A stretch of DNA of 64,000 nt from Roseomonas sp. CECT 9278 (GTDB lineage Bacteria; Pseudomonadota; Alphaproteobacteria; Acetobacterales; Acetobacteraceae). A program made the translations under genes and the position numbers. Shown one piece after another: positions 8,188 through 16,539 of this stretch. Each line of letters opens with the position of its first letter. Within the stretch, counting starts at the first letter, position 1. The DNA lies in contig NZ_CAKKLX010000005.1 of NCBI RefSeq assembly GCF_918698155.1, forward strand, positions 124,001-188,000. The letters are read 5' to 3'. The notes beneath the pieces are model-generated. The model was not told where the DNA came from and made no database searches. It was given only the letters and a program-made list of their open reading frames with translations.

Positions 8188-10194
8188 TCATGGCGCCGTT
8201 CCCCATCGAATAGGCTCGACAGCGAGACCGGCGGTGGTCGCCATCTCCGCCTCCACCCAATCCGCCAATCGCCGTACGCGGCGCCCGAGATGCGCGCCCC
8301 GCATGACGAAGTGATCGCGGTCGTAGTCGGCCATGGCGTAGGCGATTGCCCATCGTAGTGTCGCCACGCTGAAAGCCTGGTCCTCGCGCTCGGTGAGAAT
8401 GGCGCGGAGGAACAGCAGGCGCCGATCCGTGGTGATGGCGCCATGGGAATGGATGCTGCGCCGCCGACGCAGCGGCGGGGCGGCCGCCTTGATTGCCTCA
8501 AGCAGGGCGCGACGCCTCGCCGTGCGGTCACGGCAGTCCGGCCTCGCGAGATCACGCGCCTCGATCAAAAGACGGCAGACCGCCTCCGGGCAGTCCGGAT
8601 CCAGCACCGCCTCAACCAAAGTCTCGATGATCAGCGACTGCATGAAGCGCCGCTTCGCGCGCGTGCCGAGGCCCGCGACATAGGCCGCGACCGGGACAAA
8701 GCGCTGCGGGGTCTCGTGCAACCCGGCCTCGAGCCTGATCGCCACCATTCGCAGGCGCTGAGGCAACGGCATTCCGCGCCCGCGCCGCTTGGGTGACAGC
8801 GCATCGCCGATGCCCTCCCGGGTGCGCGCAGGACGCCGCGGCTCGGGCACCTGCGCGCTGGCCGGATCGTGGTCCTCTTCTGGTGCTGGCGTCGCCCAGG
8901 CGAGGATCTCCTCCGCCTGGGCGACCGTCAGCCGTCCCCCATTCCGGTGGGCGATCGGCGATGCGCGCTCCAGGAATCGCCAGAGCAGACCGGGTGGCGA
9001 CGTTCCGAACCGGCGCTCCACATCCCAGGCCTCCGGCACCACGCGGGCGAGGTGCAGCAGAAGCTCTGCCCTGTTCCGCGCGATATGCGGAGGGTCGTCG
9101 CCGCGCAGGCAAATCTCGTAGGGCAGGCTGACATGGCCCTCGGCGGTTGCCTGTGGGCCGGGGTCGCGGGCGAAGATCGCGACCTCATAGCCTTCCCCGA
9201 TCAGGCGGGAGATGATCTCACCCGCCTGCCGCGGCAGCGTTCCCACCGCACGGTCATGCCGGTCCAGGACCAGCACAGTGTTGGGGCCGCGCGGGTCGTC
9301 GCGTGCCTGGCGCAGCTTGAGATATCGCAGCGCGTCCTTCGCCGCCTCGAGGCTGCGGCCAGGCGCCGGCAGCCAGCCGCGTAACAGAGGCCTCGGCCGC
9401 TCCGCCGGCTTGGCCAGCGCAGCCGGGGTGGGGGGCGCCAAGGCGGGCTCCAGCCCGGGCATGGCAATCCCGAGCCGCTTGGCCTCTGCCAGGGCGCGGG
9501 CTGTCTGGATCCGGGCCGCTTCGCCGCCGACCAGACGGTAGTCCTGCGCAACAACCTGCCAGGATGGCAACGGCAGGGCACCCGGCGGCACCCACTCGAC
9601 TTCCTTGGTCCGCTGCCAGCCGGCGCAGGGACCGGTCAGCATCACGGCGCGCCCGCCCGTGTCGGGTCCGCCGAACCGCTCCGCCATGAGCGGCTGGGCC
9701 TGGAGCAGATTCGCCACCTGATCCAGCGCGTCGGCTGGGCTGGCTGCCAAGGGTCCGGCATCCACCAGCGACAGGCGGGCGGCGATCCGCCAGTTCCCTG
9801 GCGTGGCCTCGAACGGATGGCCGTCCAGCATCTCGGCCTCGATCCGACCACCCGCGTCCAGGATCTCGGCAATGCGGCGGTTCTCGCCCCGGGGCAGGTA
9901 GCCAAGCCGATCACCCTCCGGCGTGTGGATGGCGACGGCCCAGGGATCCCGCGTATTCGCCGGTTCGCGCCGCAGCAGCAGGGCCTGCCCGGCCCGCAAC
10001 CGCGCGGCGACGCGAGGGGCGGCGTGGTACCGTGTGCCGACGACCGAGGCGTCCCCGAGGGGCAACGGTGCCCGCTTCGCGGCGGCGGCCAGAGGCGCTG
10101 CCACCATCGCTCGGGCCGGTGGCGCCGGCGCAACGGCGCCCACCCGCGCCGCCAGGGCCGAAACGGCGCTCAGAATGTCACGGCGACGGGGCAT
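8188..10194 (-). CDS. HIRAN-domain protein of unknown function
   Basis: A 668-residue protein convergent with the nuclease gene. Residues about 48-120 form a HIRAN domain (VVGTRYHAAPRVAARLRAGQ, LRREPANTRDPWAVAI, then GYLPRGENRRIAE), a module that in Rad5/HLTF-type proteins binds damaged or single-stranded DNA ends. The central part (300-370) has an alpha/beta stretch beginning NTVLVLDRHDRAVG. The C-terminal 250 residues are Arg-rich and helical, with no helicase, nuclease or ATPase motif seen. There is no signal peptide. Similar HIRAN proteins occur in islands with recombinases and restriction genes, so a DNA-repair or defence role is plausible but unproved. Confidence 0.7.
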   Translation of the reverse strand: MPRRRDILSAVSALAARVGAVAPAPPARAMVAAPLAAAAKRAPLPLGDASVVGTRYHAAPRVAARLRAGQALLLRREPANTRDPWAVAIHTPEGDRLGYLPRGENRRIAEILDAGGRIEAEMLDGHPFEATPGNWRIAARLSLVDAGPLAASPADALDQVANLLQAQPLMAERFGGPDTGGRAVMLTGPCAGWQRTKEVEWVPPGALPLPSWQVVAQDYRLVGGEAARIQTARALAEAKRLGIAMPGLEPALAPPTPAALAKPAERPRPLLRGWLPAPGRSLEAAKDALRYLKLRQARDDPRGPNTVLVLDRHDRAVGTLPRQAGEIISRLIGEGYEVAIFARDPGPQATAEGHVSLPYEICLRGDDPPHIARNRAELLLHLARVVPEAWDVERRFGTSPPGLLWRFLERASPIAHRNGGRLTVAQAEEILAWATPAPEEDHDPASAQVPEPRRPARTREGIGDALSPKRRGRGMPLPQRLRMVAIRLEAGLHETPQRFVPVAAYVAGLGTRAKRRFMQSLIIETLVEAVLDPDCPEAVCRLLIEARDLARPDCRDRTARRRALLEAIKAAAPPLRRRRSIHSHGAITTDRRLLFLRAILTEREDQAFSVATLRWAIAYAMADYDRDHFVMRGAHLGRRVRRLADWVEAEMATTAGLAVEPIRWGTAP

Positions 10195-10365
10195 GCTTGC
10201 GATGATGCAATGGGCGCGAATCAGCGGGAAGAGCCACGCCGACCGGCCTGAACTTCGCCCGGACCGACCGCGCGATGGATGACAGCGGGTTTATCCTTGG
10301 GCACAATGATCAATACTTGGACGTCTACGGCTGGCGCCGTGGCGCCGCCGGAGTCGATTGCCCAT

Positions 10366-11424
10366 ATGTCGCGTACCTCAACCCCTCCAGGCGCCGCCGG
10401 CCCTGGGCCACTGCATGCGGCGCTGCGCCAGGTCGCGGCCAGCATCGCCCGCCTGCGGGCCGATGGCGGTCAGGTATTGGAGGAAGACACCAAGCGAATT
10501 CTGATCACGCCCACAATCGAGGCGCTCGGTTGGGACCATATCGCAGAAATCCGCAATCAGTATCGGCATAACCGGCGCGACAATCCCGTAGATTACGCGC
10601 TCTTCCTCAATCGTTCGCCGGTGCTTTACGTCGAGGCCAAGCCGCTTGGCGGTTCGCTCGATGACCGGAAGTGGATCGTCCAGACGCTGAATTACGCCAA
10701 TGCGGCCGGCGTGGACTGGTGCGTCCTGACCAACGGCGCCGAGTGGCGCATCTACAAGGTCCACGCCCAGGTCGAGGCGGAGGAGAAGCGCTTCGCCACC
10801 GCGACGATCGACCAGCCCGAAGCCCTGGACGACGCCGCGCGCGTGCTTGGCCTCCTCAGCCGGGACAACATGCGGTCGCGGGCCATCGACGAGCTCTGGC
10901 AGGCTTGGCACGTCGATCGCCAGGTCCAACAGGCGTTGGAGCAAACCCTCCAGGACGATGCCTTCGCGACCCTGATCCGCAGGCGTGTCCCGCAACTCCC
11001 CCTGGGCGATATCCGGAAGTCGCTGCGCCGAGCCAACATCGCCATCAGCTACCCCGGTCTGATCGCGGATATTCAGAGCGCCCGACCCGTCCCACCGCCT
11101 GCCAGCACGCCAGCAGGAACCTCGACCAACGGCGCCGCACCCCCGGCGTCACGGCGGCGCATGCAATCCACCGACGACCTCTTCGCCCTTGGCCGGCTGC
11201 CGGCCGGGACCACCCTCACCATCCGCGGCCGCGAAGACTCCGCCGCCCGGGTGCTGGACGGGCAGAGCGTCGAGTTCAAAGGCGAACGCCTGTCCTTCAA
11301 CGATTGGGGCCAGCGTGTCACCGGCTGGACCTCGATCCGCATCTACACCATGGCCTGCCTGCCGGATGGCCGCACCCTCGACCAGCTCCGCGACAAAGCT
11401 GAAGCCGCGAGCACCACGCCATGA
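10366..11424 (+). CDS. HsdR-N-like PD-(D/E)XK protein with RAMA-like C-terminus
   Basis: A protein of about 352 residues opening the type I restriction operon. Residues 20-160 match the type I restriction enzyme R-subunit N-terminal nuclease fold, with VDYALF (Asp76) and LYVEAKP (Glu90, Lys92). After a disordered Pro/Ala linker the C-terminus reads LPAGTTLTIRGREDSAARVL, then VEFKGERLSFNDWGQRVTGW, resembling RAMA/DUF4357 domains thought to sense DNA modification. It lacks helicase motors, so it is not HsdR itself. The start at 10366 has a GGAG 12 bases upstream; starts at 10279 or 10306 are possible. It overlaps hsdM by 4 bases. It may be an extra nuclease or a modification sensor. Confidence 0.75.
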   Translation: MSRTSTPPGAAGPGPLHAALRQVAASIARLRADGGQVLEEDTKRILITPTIEALGWDHIAEIRNQYRHNRRDNPVDYALFLNRSPVLYVEAKPLGGSLDDRKWIVQTLNYANAAGVDWCVLTNGAEWRIYKVHAQVEAEEKRFATATIDQPEALDDAARVLGLLSRDNMRSRAIDELWQAWHVDRQVQQALEQTLQDDAFATLIRRRVPQLPLGDIRKSLRRANIAISYPGLIADIQSARPVPPPASTPAGTSTNGAAPPASRRRMQSTDDLFALGRLPAGTTLTIRGREDSAARVLDGQSVEFKGERLSFNDWGQRVTGWTSIRIYTMACLPDGRTLDQLRDKAEAASTTP

Positions 11425-13259
11425 GCCAATCCCAATCCCTCTCCGCCCTCATCTGGTCCGTCGCCGACCTGCTGCGCGGCGACTACAAGCCCTATGAATA
11501 CGGCAAGGTCATCCTGCCCTTCACCGTGCTGCGCCGGCTCGACTGCGTGCTGGCGCCCTCGAAAGCCGCTGTCCTCGCCGAGCAGGCCGCCCGGCAGGCG
11601 AAGGGCATCAACCCCGAGCCCTTCCTCCTGCGCCTCACCGGCGTGCCCTTCGCCAATACCTCGCCGCTCGATCTGAAGCTGCTGCTGGGCGACCAAGACA
11701 ACATCGCCATCAACCTCACCGCCTATCTGCAGGGCTTCTCGCCGGCGGTGCGCGACATCTTCGAGCGCTTCCTGTTCGCGGACCAGATCGAGCGGCTGAA
11801 GAAGGCCGGGCTGCTCTACCAGATCACCGAGAAATTCCTCGGCTTCGACCTCGGCCCCGACCGTGTCAGCAACCGCGACATGGGGCTGATGTTCGAGGAG
11901 CTGATCCGCAAATTCTCCGACTTCTCGAACGAGCAGGCGGCCGAGCAATTCACGCCGCGCGACGTCATCACCCTCATCGTCAATCTGCTGTTTATCGAGG
12001 ATAGCGACATCCTCAGCCCCGGCACCGCCGCAGTCCGCACCGTCTATGACCCCACCGCCGGCACGGGCGGCATGCTCTCGGAGGCGGAGCGGCATCTGCG
12101 CGCGCACAACTCCGCCGCCTCGCTCACGCTGTTTGGCCAGGAGCTGAATGACGAAGCCTATGCCATCTGCAAGGCGGACATGCTCATCAAGGGCCAGGAT
12201 GTCCGCAACATCCTGCCCGGCAATACGCTCTCCGCCGATGGGCACCCGACCCAGAAATTCGACTACATGCTCTCCAATCCGCCCTTCGGCGTGGAGTGGA
12301 AGAAGGTCGAGAAAGAAGTTCGGCGCGAGCATGAGCAGATGGGCCATGCCGGGCGCTTTGGGCCTGGGCTGCCGCGCATCTCGGATGGCTCGCTGCTGTT
12401 CCTGCTGCACCTGCTCTCGAAGATGCGCCCCGCGAAGGATGGCGGCAGCCGCATCGGCATCGTGCTGAACGGCTCGCCGCTGTTCACCGGCGGCGCGGGC
12501 TCGGGCGAGAGCGAAATCCGCCGCCATGTGCTGGAGAATGATCTGGTGGAGGCGATCATCGCGCTCCCCACCGACATGTTCTTCAACACCGGCATCGCCA
12601 CCTATGTCTGGGTACTGTCCAACCGCAAGCCGGAGCATCGCCGCGGCCTGGTGCAGCTGATAGACGCCTCCGCGCTGTGGCAGAAGATGCGCAAGAGCCT
12701 CGGTTCCAAGCGCCGTGAGATGGCAGAGGCGGATGTTGATGCCGTGACCCGGCTGTTCGGCGATTGCGTCGAGGCGCAGCTTGCGACCGTCACCACCGCG
12801 GACGGCCGCGTGAGCCGCGTGGTGGTGCGGGAGGGCGAAGCGCCGCCACCGACGCCGGATGGCGGCAGCGTGAAGCTGGCGCCGATGTCGCGCCTGTTCC
12901 GCACCGAGGCGTTCGGCTACCGCAGCATCACCGTGGAGCGGCCCTTGCGCGATGCGGCGGGGCAGGTGGTGCTTGGCCAGAAGGGCAAGGCCAAGGGCAA
13001 GCCGCAGCCCGACCCGGCGTTGCGCGACACCGAGAACGTGCCGCTGACGGAAGACGTGCAGACCTACTTTGCGCGGGAGGTGCTGCCGCATGCCGTGGAT
13101 GCGTGGATCGACCACGAGAAGACGCGGATCGGCTACGAAATCCCCTTCAACCGGCATTTCTACGTGTTCGAGCCGCCGCGCCCGCTGGCGGCGATCGATG
13201 CCGACCTCAAGCACGTCACCGACCGCATCCTGACCATGATCGCGGGGCTGGCCGCGTGA
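11421..13259 (+). CDS. hsdM: Type I restriction-modification methylase subunit HsdM
   Basis: A 612-residue methyltransferase subunit of a type I restriction-modification complex. The N-terminal helical domain (LSALIWSVADLLRGDYKPYE, then ILPFTVLRRLDCVL) is the HsdM_N signature. Motif I is DPTAGTGGML (Asp210) and motif IV is NPPFG (Asn286), giving adenine-N6 specificity. The segment EARLKKAG-like helices and the C-terminal region lead to the partner interface. Length is typical or slightly above (about 500-600). It overlaps the upstream nuclease gene (ATGA) and hsdS (GTGA). It should assemble with HsdS to methylate host sites and with HsdR to cut unmodified DNA. Confidence 0.95.
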   Translation: MSQSQSLSALIWSVADLLRGDYKPYEYGKVILPFTVLRRLDCVLAPSKAAVLAEQAARQAKGINPEPFLLRLTGVPFANTSPLDLKLLLGDQDNIAINLTAYLQGFSPAVRDIFERFLFADQIERLKKAGLLYQITEKFLGFDLGPDRVSNRDMGLMFEELIRKFSDFSNEQAAEQFTPRDVITLIVNLLFIEDSDILSPGTAAVRTVYDPTAGTGGMLSEAERHLRAHNSAASLTLFGQELNDEAYAICKADMLIKGQDVRNILPGNTLSADGHPTQKFDYMLSNPPFGVEWKKVEKEVRREHEQMGHAGRFGPGLPRISDGSLLFLLHLLSKMRPAKDGGSRIGIVLNGSPLFTGGAGSGESEIRRHVLENDLVEAIIALPTDMFFNTGIATYVWVLSNRKPEHRRGLVQLIDASALWQKMRKSLGSKRREMAEADVDAVTRLFGDCVEAQLATVTTADGRVSRVVVREGEAPPPTPDGGSVKLAPMSRLFRTEAFGYRSITVERPLRDAAGQVVLGQKGKAKGKPQPDPALRDTENVPLTEDVQTYFAREVLPHAVDAWIDHEKTRIGYEIPFNRHFYVFEPPRPLAAIDADLKHVTDRILTMIAGLAA

Positions 13260-14596
13260 GCTTTCCAGCTTACCCAACATATCAGGACAGCGGCATTTCC
13301 TGGATTGGCCCTGTGCCAGCCGGGTGGTCGGTCAAGCGGCTGCGGTTTCTCGCGCAGGTGCAAACAGGCATTGCGAAGGGCAAGGACGTCCAGGGCATCG
13401 AGACCATCCGCGTGCCCTACCTGCGCGTCGCCAATGTGCAGGATGGCTTCATCGACATCGACGATGTCAGCGAGATCGAGATTGCGGCCACCGACCTCGG
13501 CCGGTACCTGTTGCGCGCTGGTGACGTGCTGATGAATGAGGGCGGCGACTTCGACAAGCTGGGGCGCGGCCAGGTGTGGAACGGCGCCATCGACCCGTGC
13601 ATCCACCAGAACCACGTGTTTGCCGTCCGACCGCACGGGATCGAACCGGAGTGGCTGGCGCTGGTGACCAGCGCGGATTGCGGCCGCTTCTTCTTCATGA
13701 CGCGGGCGAAGCAGAGCACCAACCTTGCCTCGATCTCCTCGACCAACCTGCTTGAGCTGCCGGTGCCTTGCCCGCCACCCGCGGAGCGGCGCGCGATCAT
13801 GCGCTTCCTCGACCGCGAAGCCGGCAAGATTGACGCGCTGGTGGCGGAGCAGGAGCGGCTGATCGCGCTGCTGAAGCAGAAGCGGCAGGCCGTCATCTCC
13901 CAGGCCGTCACCAAGGGCCTCGACGCCAGCGTACCCATGAAGGACTCCGGGGTGGCGTGGCTGGGGCAGGTGCCGGCGCATTGGGAGGTACTGCGCCTTG
14001 GAGCGCTGTTCCGAGAAGCCATTGAGGAAGGCGAGCACGATCTTCCCGTGCTCAGCGTCTCGATCCATGACGGGGTGTCTGACCGCGAGCTTTCCGATAG
14101 CGAGATGGATCGCAAGGTCACGCGCAGTGAAGATCGAACGAAGTACAAGAAGGTCGCTGTGGGTGACCTCGTTTACAACATGATGCGTGCTTGGCAGGGC
14201 GGCTTCGGTACCGTTGCCGTCGCCGGCATGGTGAGCCCAGCCTATGTCGTGGCACGGCCCCGCGGCGACCTGCGAACGGCCTTCGTAGAGTTCGTTCTGC
14301 GGACGCCGCAGGCGATCGAGGAAATGCGCCGCTATTCAAAGGGCGTCACCGACTTCCGGCTTCGCCTCTATTGGGATGAATTCAAGCAAATCGTCCTTGC
14401 GGTGCCGCCGCTCACCGAGCAGGCGAGCATTCTGGCGGCTATCGACGACCAAGCGGCTCGCTTCGACACCCTCACCACCGAAGCCCACCGCGCCATCGCC
14501 CTCCTCCGCGAACGCCGCGCGGCCCTCATCTCCGCTGCCGTCACCGGAAAGATCGACGTGCGCGGACTGTGCCTCTCGGTGGACGAAGCCGCATGA
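13256..14596 (+). CDS. hsdS: Type I restriction-modification specificity subunit HsdS
   Basis: A 446-residue DNA-recognition subunit with the usual two target-recognition domains, each followed by a conserved spacer helix. The first repeat runs from ISWIGPVPAGW to PPPAERRAIMRFLDREAGKI and a long helix (ALVAEQERLIALLKQKR). The second runs from VAWLGQVPAHW to PPLTEQASILAAIDDQAARF and a matching helix ending in AVTGKIDVRG. The start is a GTG inside the hsdM stop (GTGA), immediately before SFPAYPTYQDSG. It overlaps the next gene by 4 bases. The recognised sequence cannot be read from the protein. Confidence 0.95.
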   Translation: MSFPAYPTYQDSGISWIGPVPAGWSVKRLRFLAQVQTGIAKGKDVQGIETIRVPYLRVANVQDGFIDIDDVSEIEIAATDLGRYLLRAGDVLMNEGGDFDKLGRGQVWNGAIDPCIHQNHVFAVRPHGIEPEWLALVTSADCGRFFFMTRAKQSTNLASISSTNLLELPVPCPPPAERRAIMRFLDREAGKIDALVAEQERLIALLKQKRQAVISQAVTKGLDASVPMKDSGVAWLGQVPAHWEVLRLGALFREAIEEGEHDLPVLSVSIHDGVSDRELSDSEMDRKVTRSEDRTKYKKVAVGDLVYNMMRAWQGGFGTVAVAGMVSPAYVVARPRGDLRTAFVEFVLRTPQAIEEMRRYSKGVTDFRLRLYWDEFKQIVLAVPPLTEQASILAAIDDQAARFDTLTTEAHRAIALLRERRAALISAAVTGKIDVRGLCLSVDEAA

Positions 14597-15285
14597 GCGT
14601 TTCAATGCGCAGCATCCTGGAGCAGATCGGCTTTGCCGAAGACTGGAACACGATCACCGATCAGGCGCCGGGCTATCGGTTCAACGCCGGCAATCTCCGC
14701 ATCCAGGCAACGCAGGTCACGAGCGAGTATCTCCGCCCTGAATTCCTGATCACGGGTATCGAGGATCAACGGCCCCGCGCCTTGGGCTCGATCCAGCTGT
14801 CGATGCCGATCGCTGTCGAGTCATTCGAACAGGGTGTCGCCTGGATTGCCTACGCCGTCAGCGCACGATTCCAGCCCAGCAAGCCAATCGCGTGGCTCGA
14901 ACAAGGCCGTCTCTGGAAGCATCATCTTCCGTGGGAGCAGAAGCAGGCGGCCTATCGCGCCCGGCCCCACTGCACTGTCGCGCGGGATTGGTTCCGGATG
15001 CCCGCCAAGACCCTCGTGGCGCTATCGCTCTCGGCGCCAGAGCAGGGGGCTGCGACCTTCACGTTCGATGGCAACATCCTGACCATTCTCGCGGGCGACG
15101 CACGGCTTCCCATGCCAGCCACGGGCACCGCCTGGACCCGCGACTACTCCGTGCGGCTCGCCAGCTTCAAGGACTTTCCAAAGCGCCTGATGCGGGCAGA
15201 TCTCGACATTGGCGTTTGGGAAGGAAAGCTGAACGTGGATCGGGCGAGATTCGATCTTTTGGAATCCCCGGAACCAAAGCCTTGA
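14593..15285 (+). CDS. Unknown protein embedded in type I restriction operon
   Basis: A 230-residue protein starting in the hsdS stop codon (ATGA), so it is part of the hsd operon. I do not recognise a family. It has no signal peptide, transmembrane segment or obvious nuclease triad. It has mixed alpha/beta character with many Trp residues (VAWIAYAVSARFQPSKPIAW, then GRLWKHHLPWEQKQAAY). Immediately after it lies a leftover fragment of an hsdR 5' end, which suggests it once directly preceded an hsdR gene. It could be an anti-restriction, assembly or accessory factor of this R-M subtype; this is inference from position. Confidence 0.7.
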   Translation: MSVSMRSILEQIGFAEDWNTITDQAPGYRFNAGNLRIQATQVTSEYLRPEFLITGIEDQRPRALGSIQLSMPIAVESFEQGVAWIAYAVSARFQPSKPIAWLEQGRLWKHHLPWEQKQAAYRARPHCTVARDWFRMPAKTLVALSLSAPEQGAATFTFDGNILTILAGDARLPMPATGTAWTRDYSVRLASFKDFPKRLMRADLDIGVWEGKLNVDRARFDLLESPEPKP

Positions 15286-15455
15286 GTTTGCACCGCGAGT
15301 CCCGGCTGGAAGACGCCATTTGCGCCCAGATCGCCGGCTATGGTTGGCTCTTCGAGCCTGACGCTGCCACCGGCCACGACCGCGCCGGCGGACTATGCGG
15401 AGGCCCCCGCATCATGAGCAGACCAACGCGGGGGTGCAGCTATGCCGATCTATGA
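15282..15455 (+). pseudogene. Truncated copy of the hsdR 5' end
   Basis: Starting at a TTG that overlaps the stop of the preceding gene, the frame reads LHRESRLEDAICAQIAGYGW followed by LFEPDAATGHDRAGGL. This parallels residues 4-38 of the intact HsdR encoded at 16536 (LHREARLEDAICAHLAAHGW, LYEPDAAARHDRARGL). Similarity covers roughly 105 bp and then stops abruptly; the frame ends at 15455, just inside the next gene. It is a relic of an hsdR whose body was replaced when the 15442-16539 gene and current hsdR arrived, or of a duplication. The two copies differ at several residues, so it is not recent or not a self-copy. Confidence 0.8.
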
Positions 15456-16539
15456 AGCCCGGCCTGAGGGCCTGCACCCCATCACCGCCACCAGCTTCGA
15501 GGCCGAAGGTTGGAAGGAACGCGGCGACATACAGCGCCTGCTGAAGGACCGCATCGCCACCTTGGAAGACGGCCTGTTGGTGCTGACCGATGAGTTCAGC
15601 GGCTGGTCCGACAGCGCAAGGCGGATCGATCTTCTTTGCCTCGACCGCGAGGCGAACCTGGTGGTCGTCGAGCTGAAGCGCGACGAGGATGGCGGCCACA
15701 TGGAGCTGCAGGCGCTGCGCTATGCCGCCATGGTCTCCGCGATGACCTTCGACCAGGCGGTCGAGACGCTGGCCCGCAGCCGCAATAAGGGTACCCCGGA
15801 TACGGATGCCGCCCGCACGGATATCCTCACCCATCTCGGCTGGACCGAGCCGGACGAGGACAGCTTCGCCGCCGAGACGCGCATCATCCTGGCCGCAGCC
15901 GATTTCGGGAAGGAATTGACCACCTGCGTGCTCTGGCTGCGCGATCGAGGCATCGACATCGGCTGTGTGCGCCTGAAGCCCTATCGCCTGGATGACGGCC
16001 GACTGCTGGTGGATATCCAGCCGCTGATCCCGCTTCCCGAAGCGGCCGAGTTTCAGACCCAGATCGGCGTCAAGCAGGCTGCCGGCCGTAAGGAGCGGGC
16101 GGAGCGGCATGAGCTGCGGTACCGCTTCTGGGCGGGGCTGCTGGATGCGGCGCGGCTGCGCACCACGCTGCACGCCAACCGTTCGCCGCATGATGGCAGC
16201 TGGATCGCCGGTGGCGTCGGTCGCAAGGGGTTTAGCCTCAACTACGTCATTCGGCAGCAGGATAGTCAGGTCGAGTTGAAGATCGACAGCGACGTTCCTG
16301 AGGGTGCGGCCACCTTCGCTGCCCTCAAGGCAGAGAGTGCAGCGGTGGAGCAGGCCTTTGGCGAACCCCTGGAATGGGAAGAGCCGCCGGCGATCGGCGG
16401 CTGGCGCATCTGCCAGAGGATCGAGGGGGGCTATCGGAACCCTGAGGCCGACTTGCCGGCGATCCAGGAACGCATGATCAAGGCGATGATCCGCCTGGAC
16501 GCGGCGCTACGCCCGCGGCTTGGCAAGGGCAAGCCATGA
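15442..16539 (+). CDS. DUF4268-type PD-(D/E)XK nuclease-like protein
   Basis: A 365-residue protein. The N-terminal domain contains RRIDLLCL (Asp63) and VVVELKRD (Glu77, Lys79), the core of an archaeal NucS/DUF91-like PD-(D/E)XK fold, followed by helices (ELQALRYAAMVS). The C-terminal 150 residues resemble DUF4268, which includes a RYRFWAGLLD motif and a final Tyr/Arg-rich strand (YRNPEADLPAIQERMIKAM). It sits between the hsdR fragment and the intact hsdR, overlapping the latter by 4 bases (ATGA at 16536). DUF4268 proteins are common in restriction islands. It may be an accessory nuclease or a stand-alone defence protein inserted in the operon. Confidence 0.8.
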   Translation: MPIYEARPEGLHPITATSFEAEGWKERGDIQRLLKDRIATLEDGLLVLTDEFSGWSDSARRIDLLCLDREANLVVVELKRDEDGGHMELQALRYAAMVSAMTFDQAVETLARSRNKGTPDTDAARTDILTHLGWTEPDEDSFAAETRIILAAADFGKELTTCVLWLRDRGIDIGCVRLKPYRLDDGRLLVDIQPLIPLPEAAEFQTQIGVKQAAGRKERAERHELRYRFWAGLLDAARLRTTLHANRSPHDGSWIAGGVGRKGFSLNYVIRQQDSQVELKIDSDVPEGAATFAALKAESAAVEQAFGEPLEWEEPPAIGGWRICQRIEGGYRNPEADLPAIQERMIKAMIRLDAALRPRLGKGKP

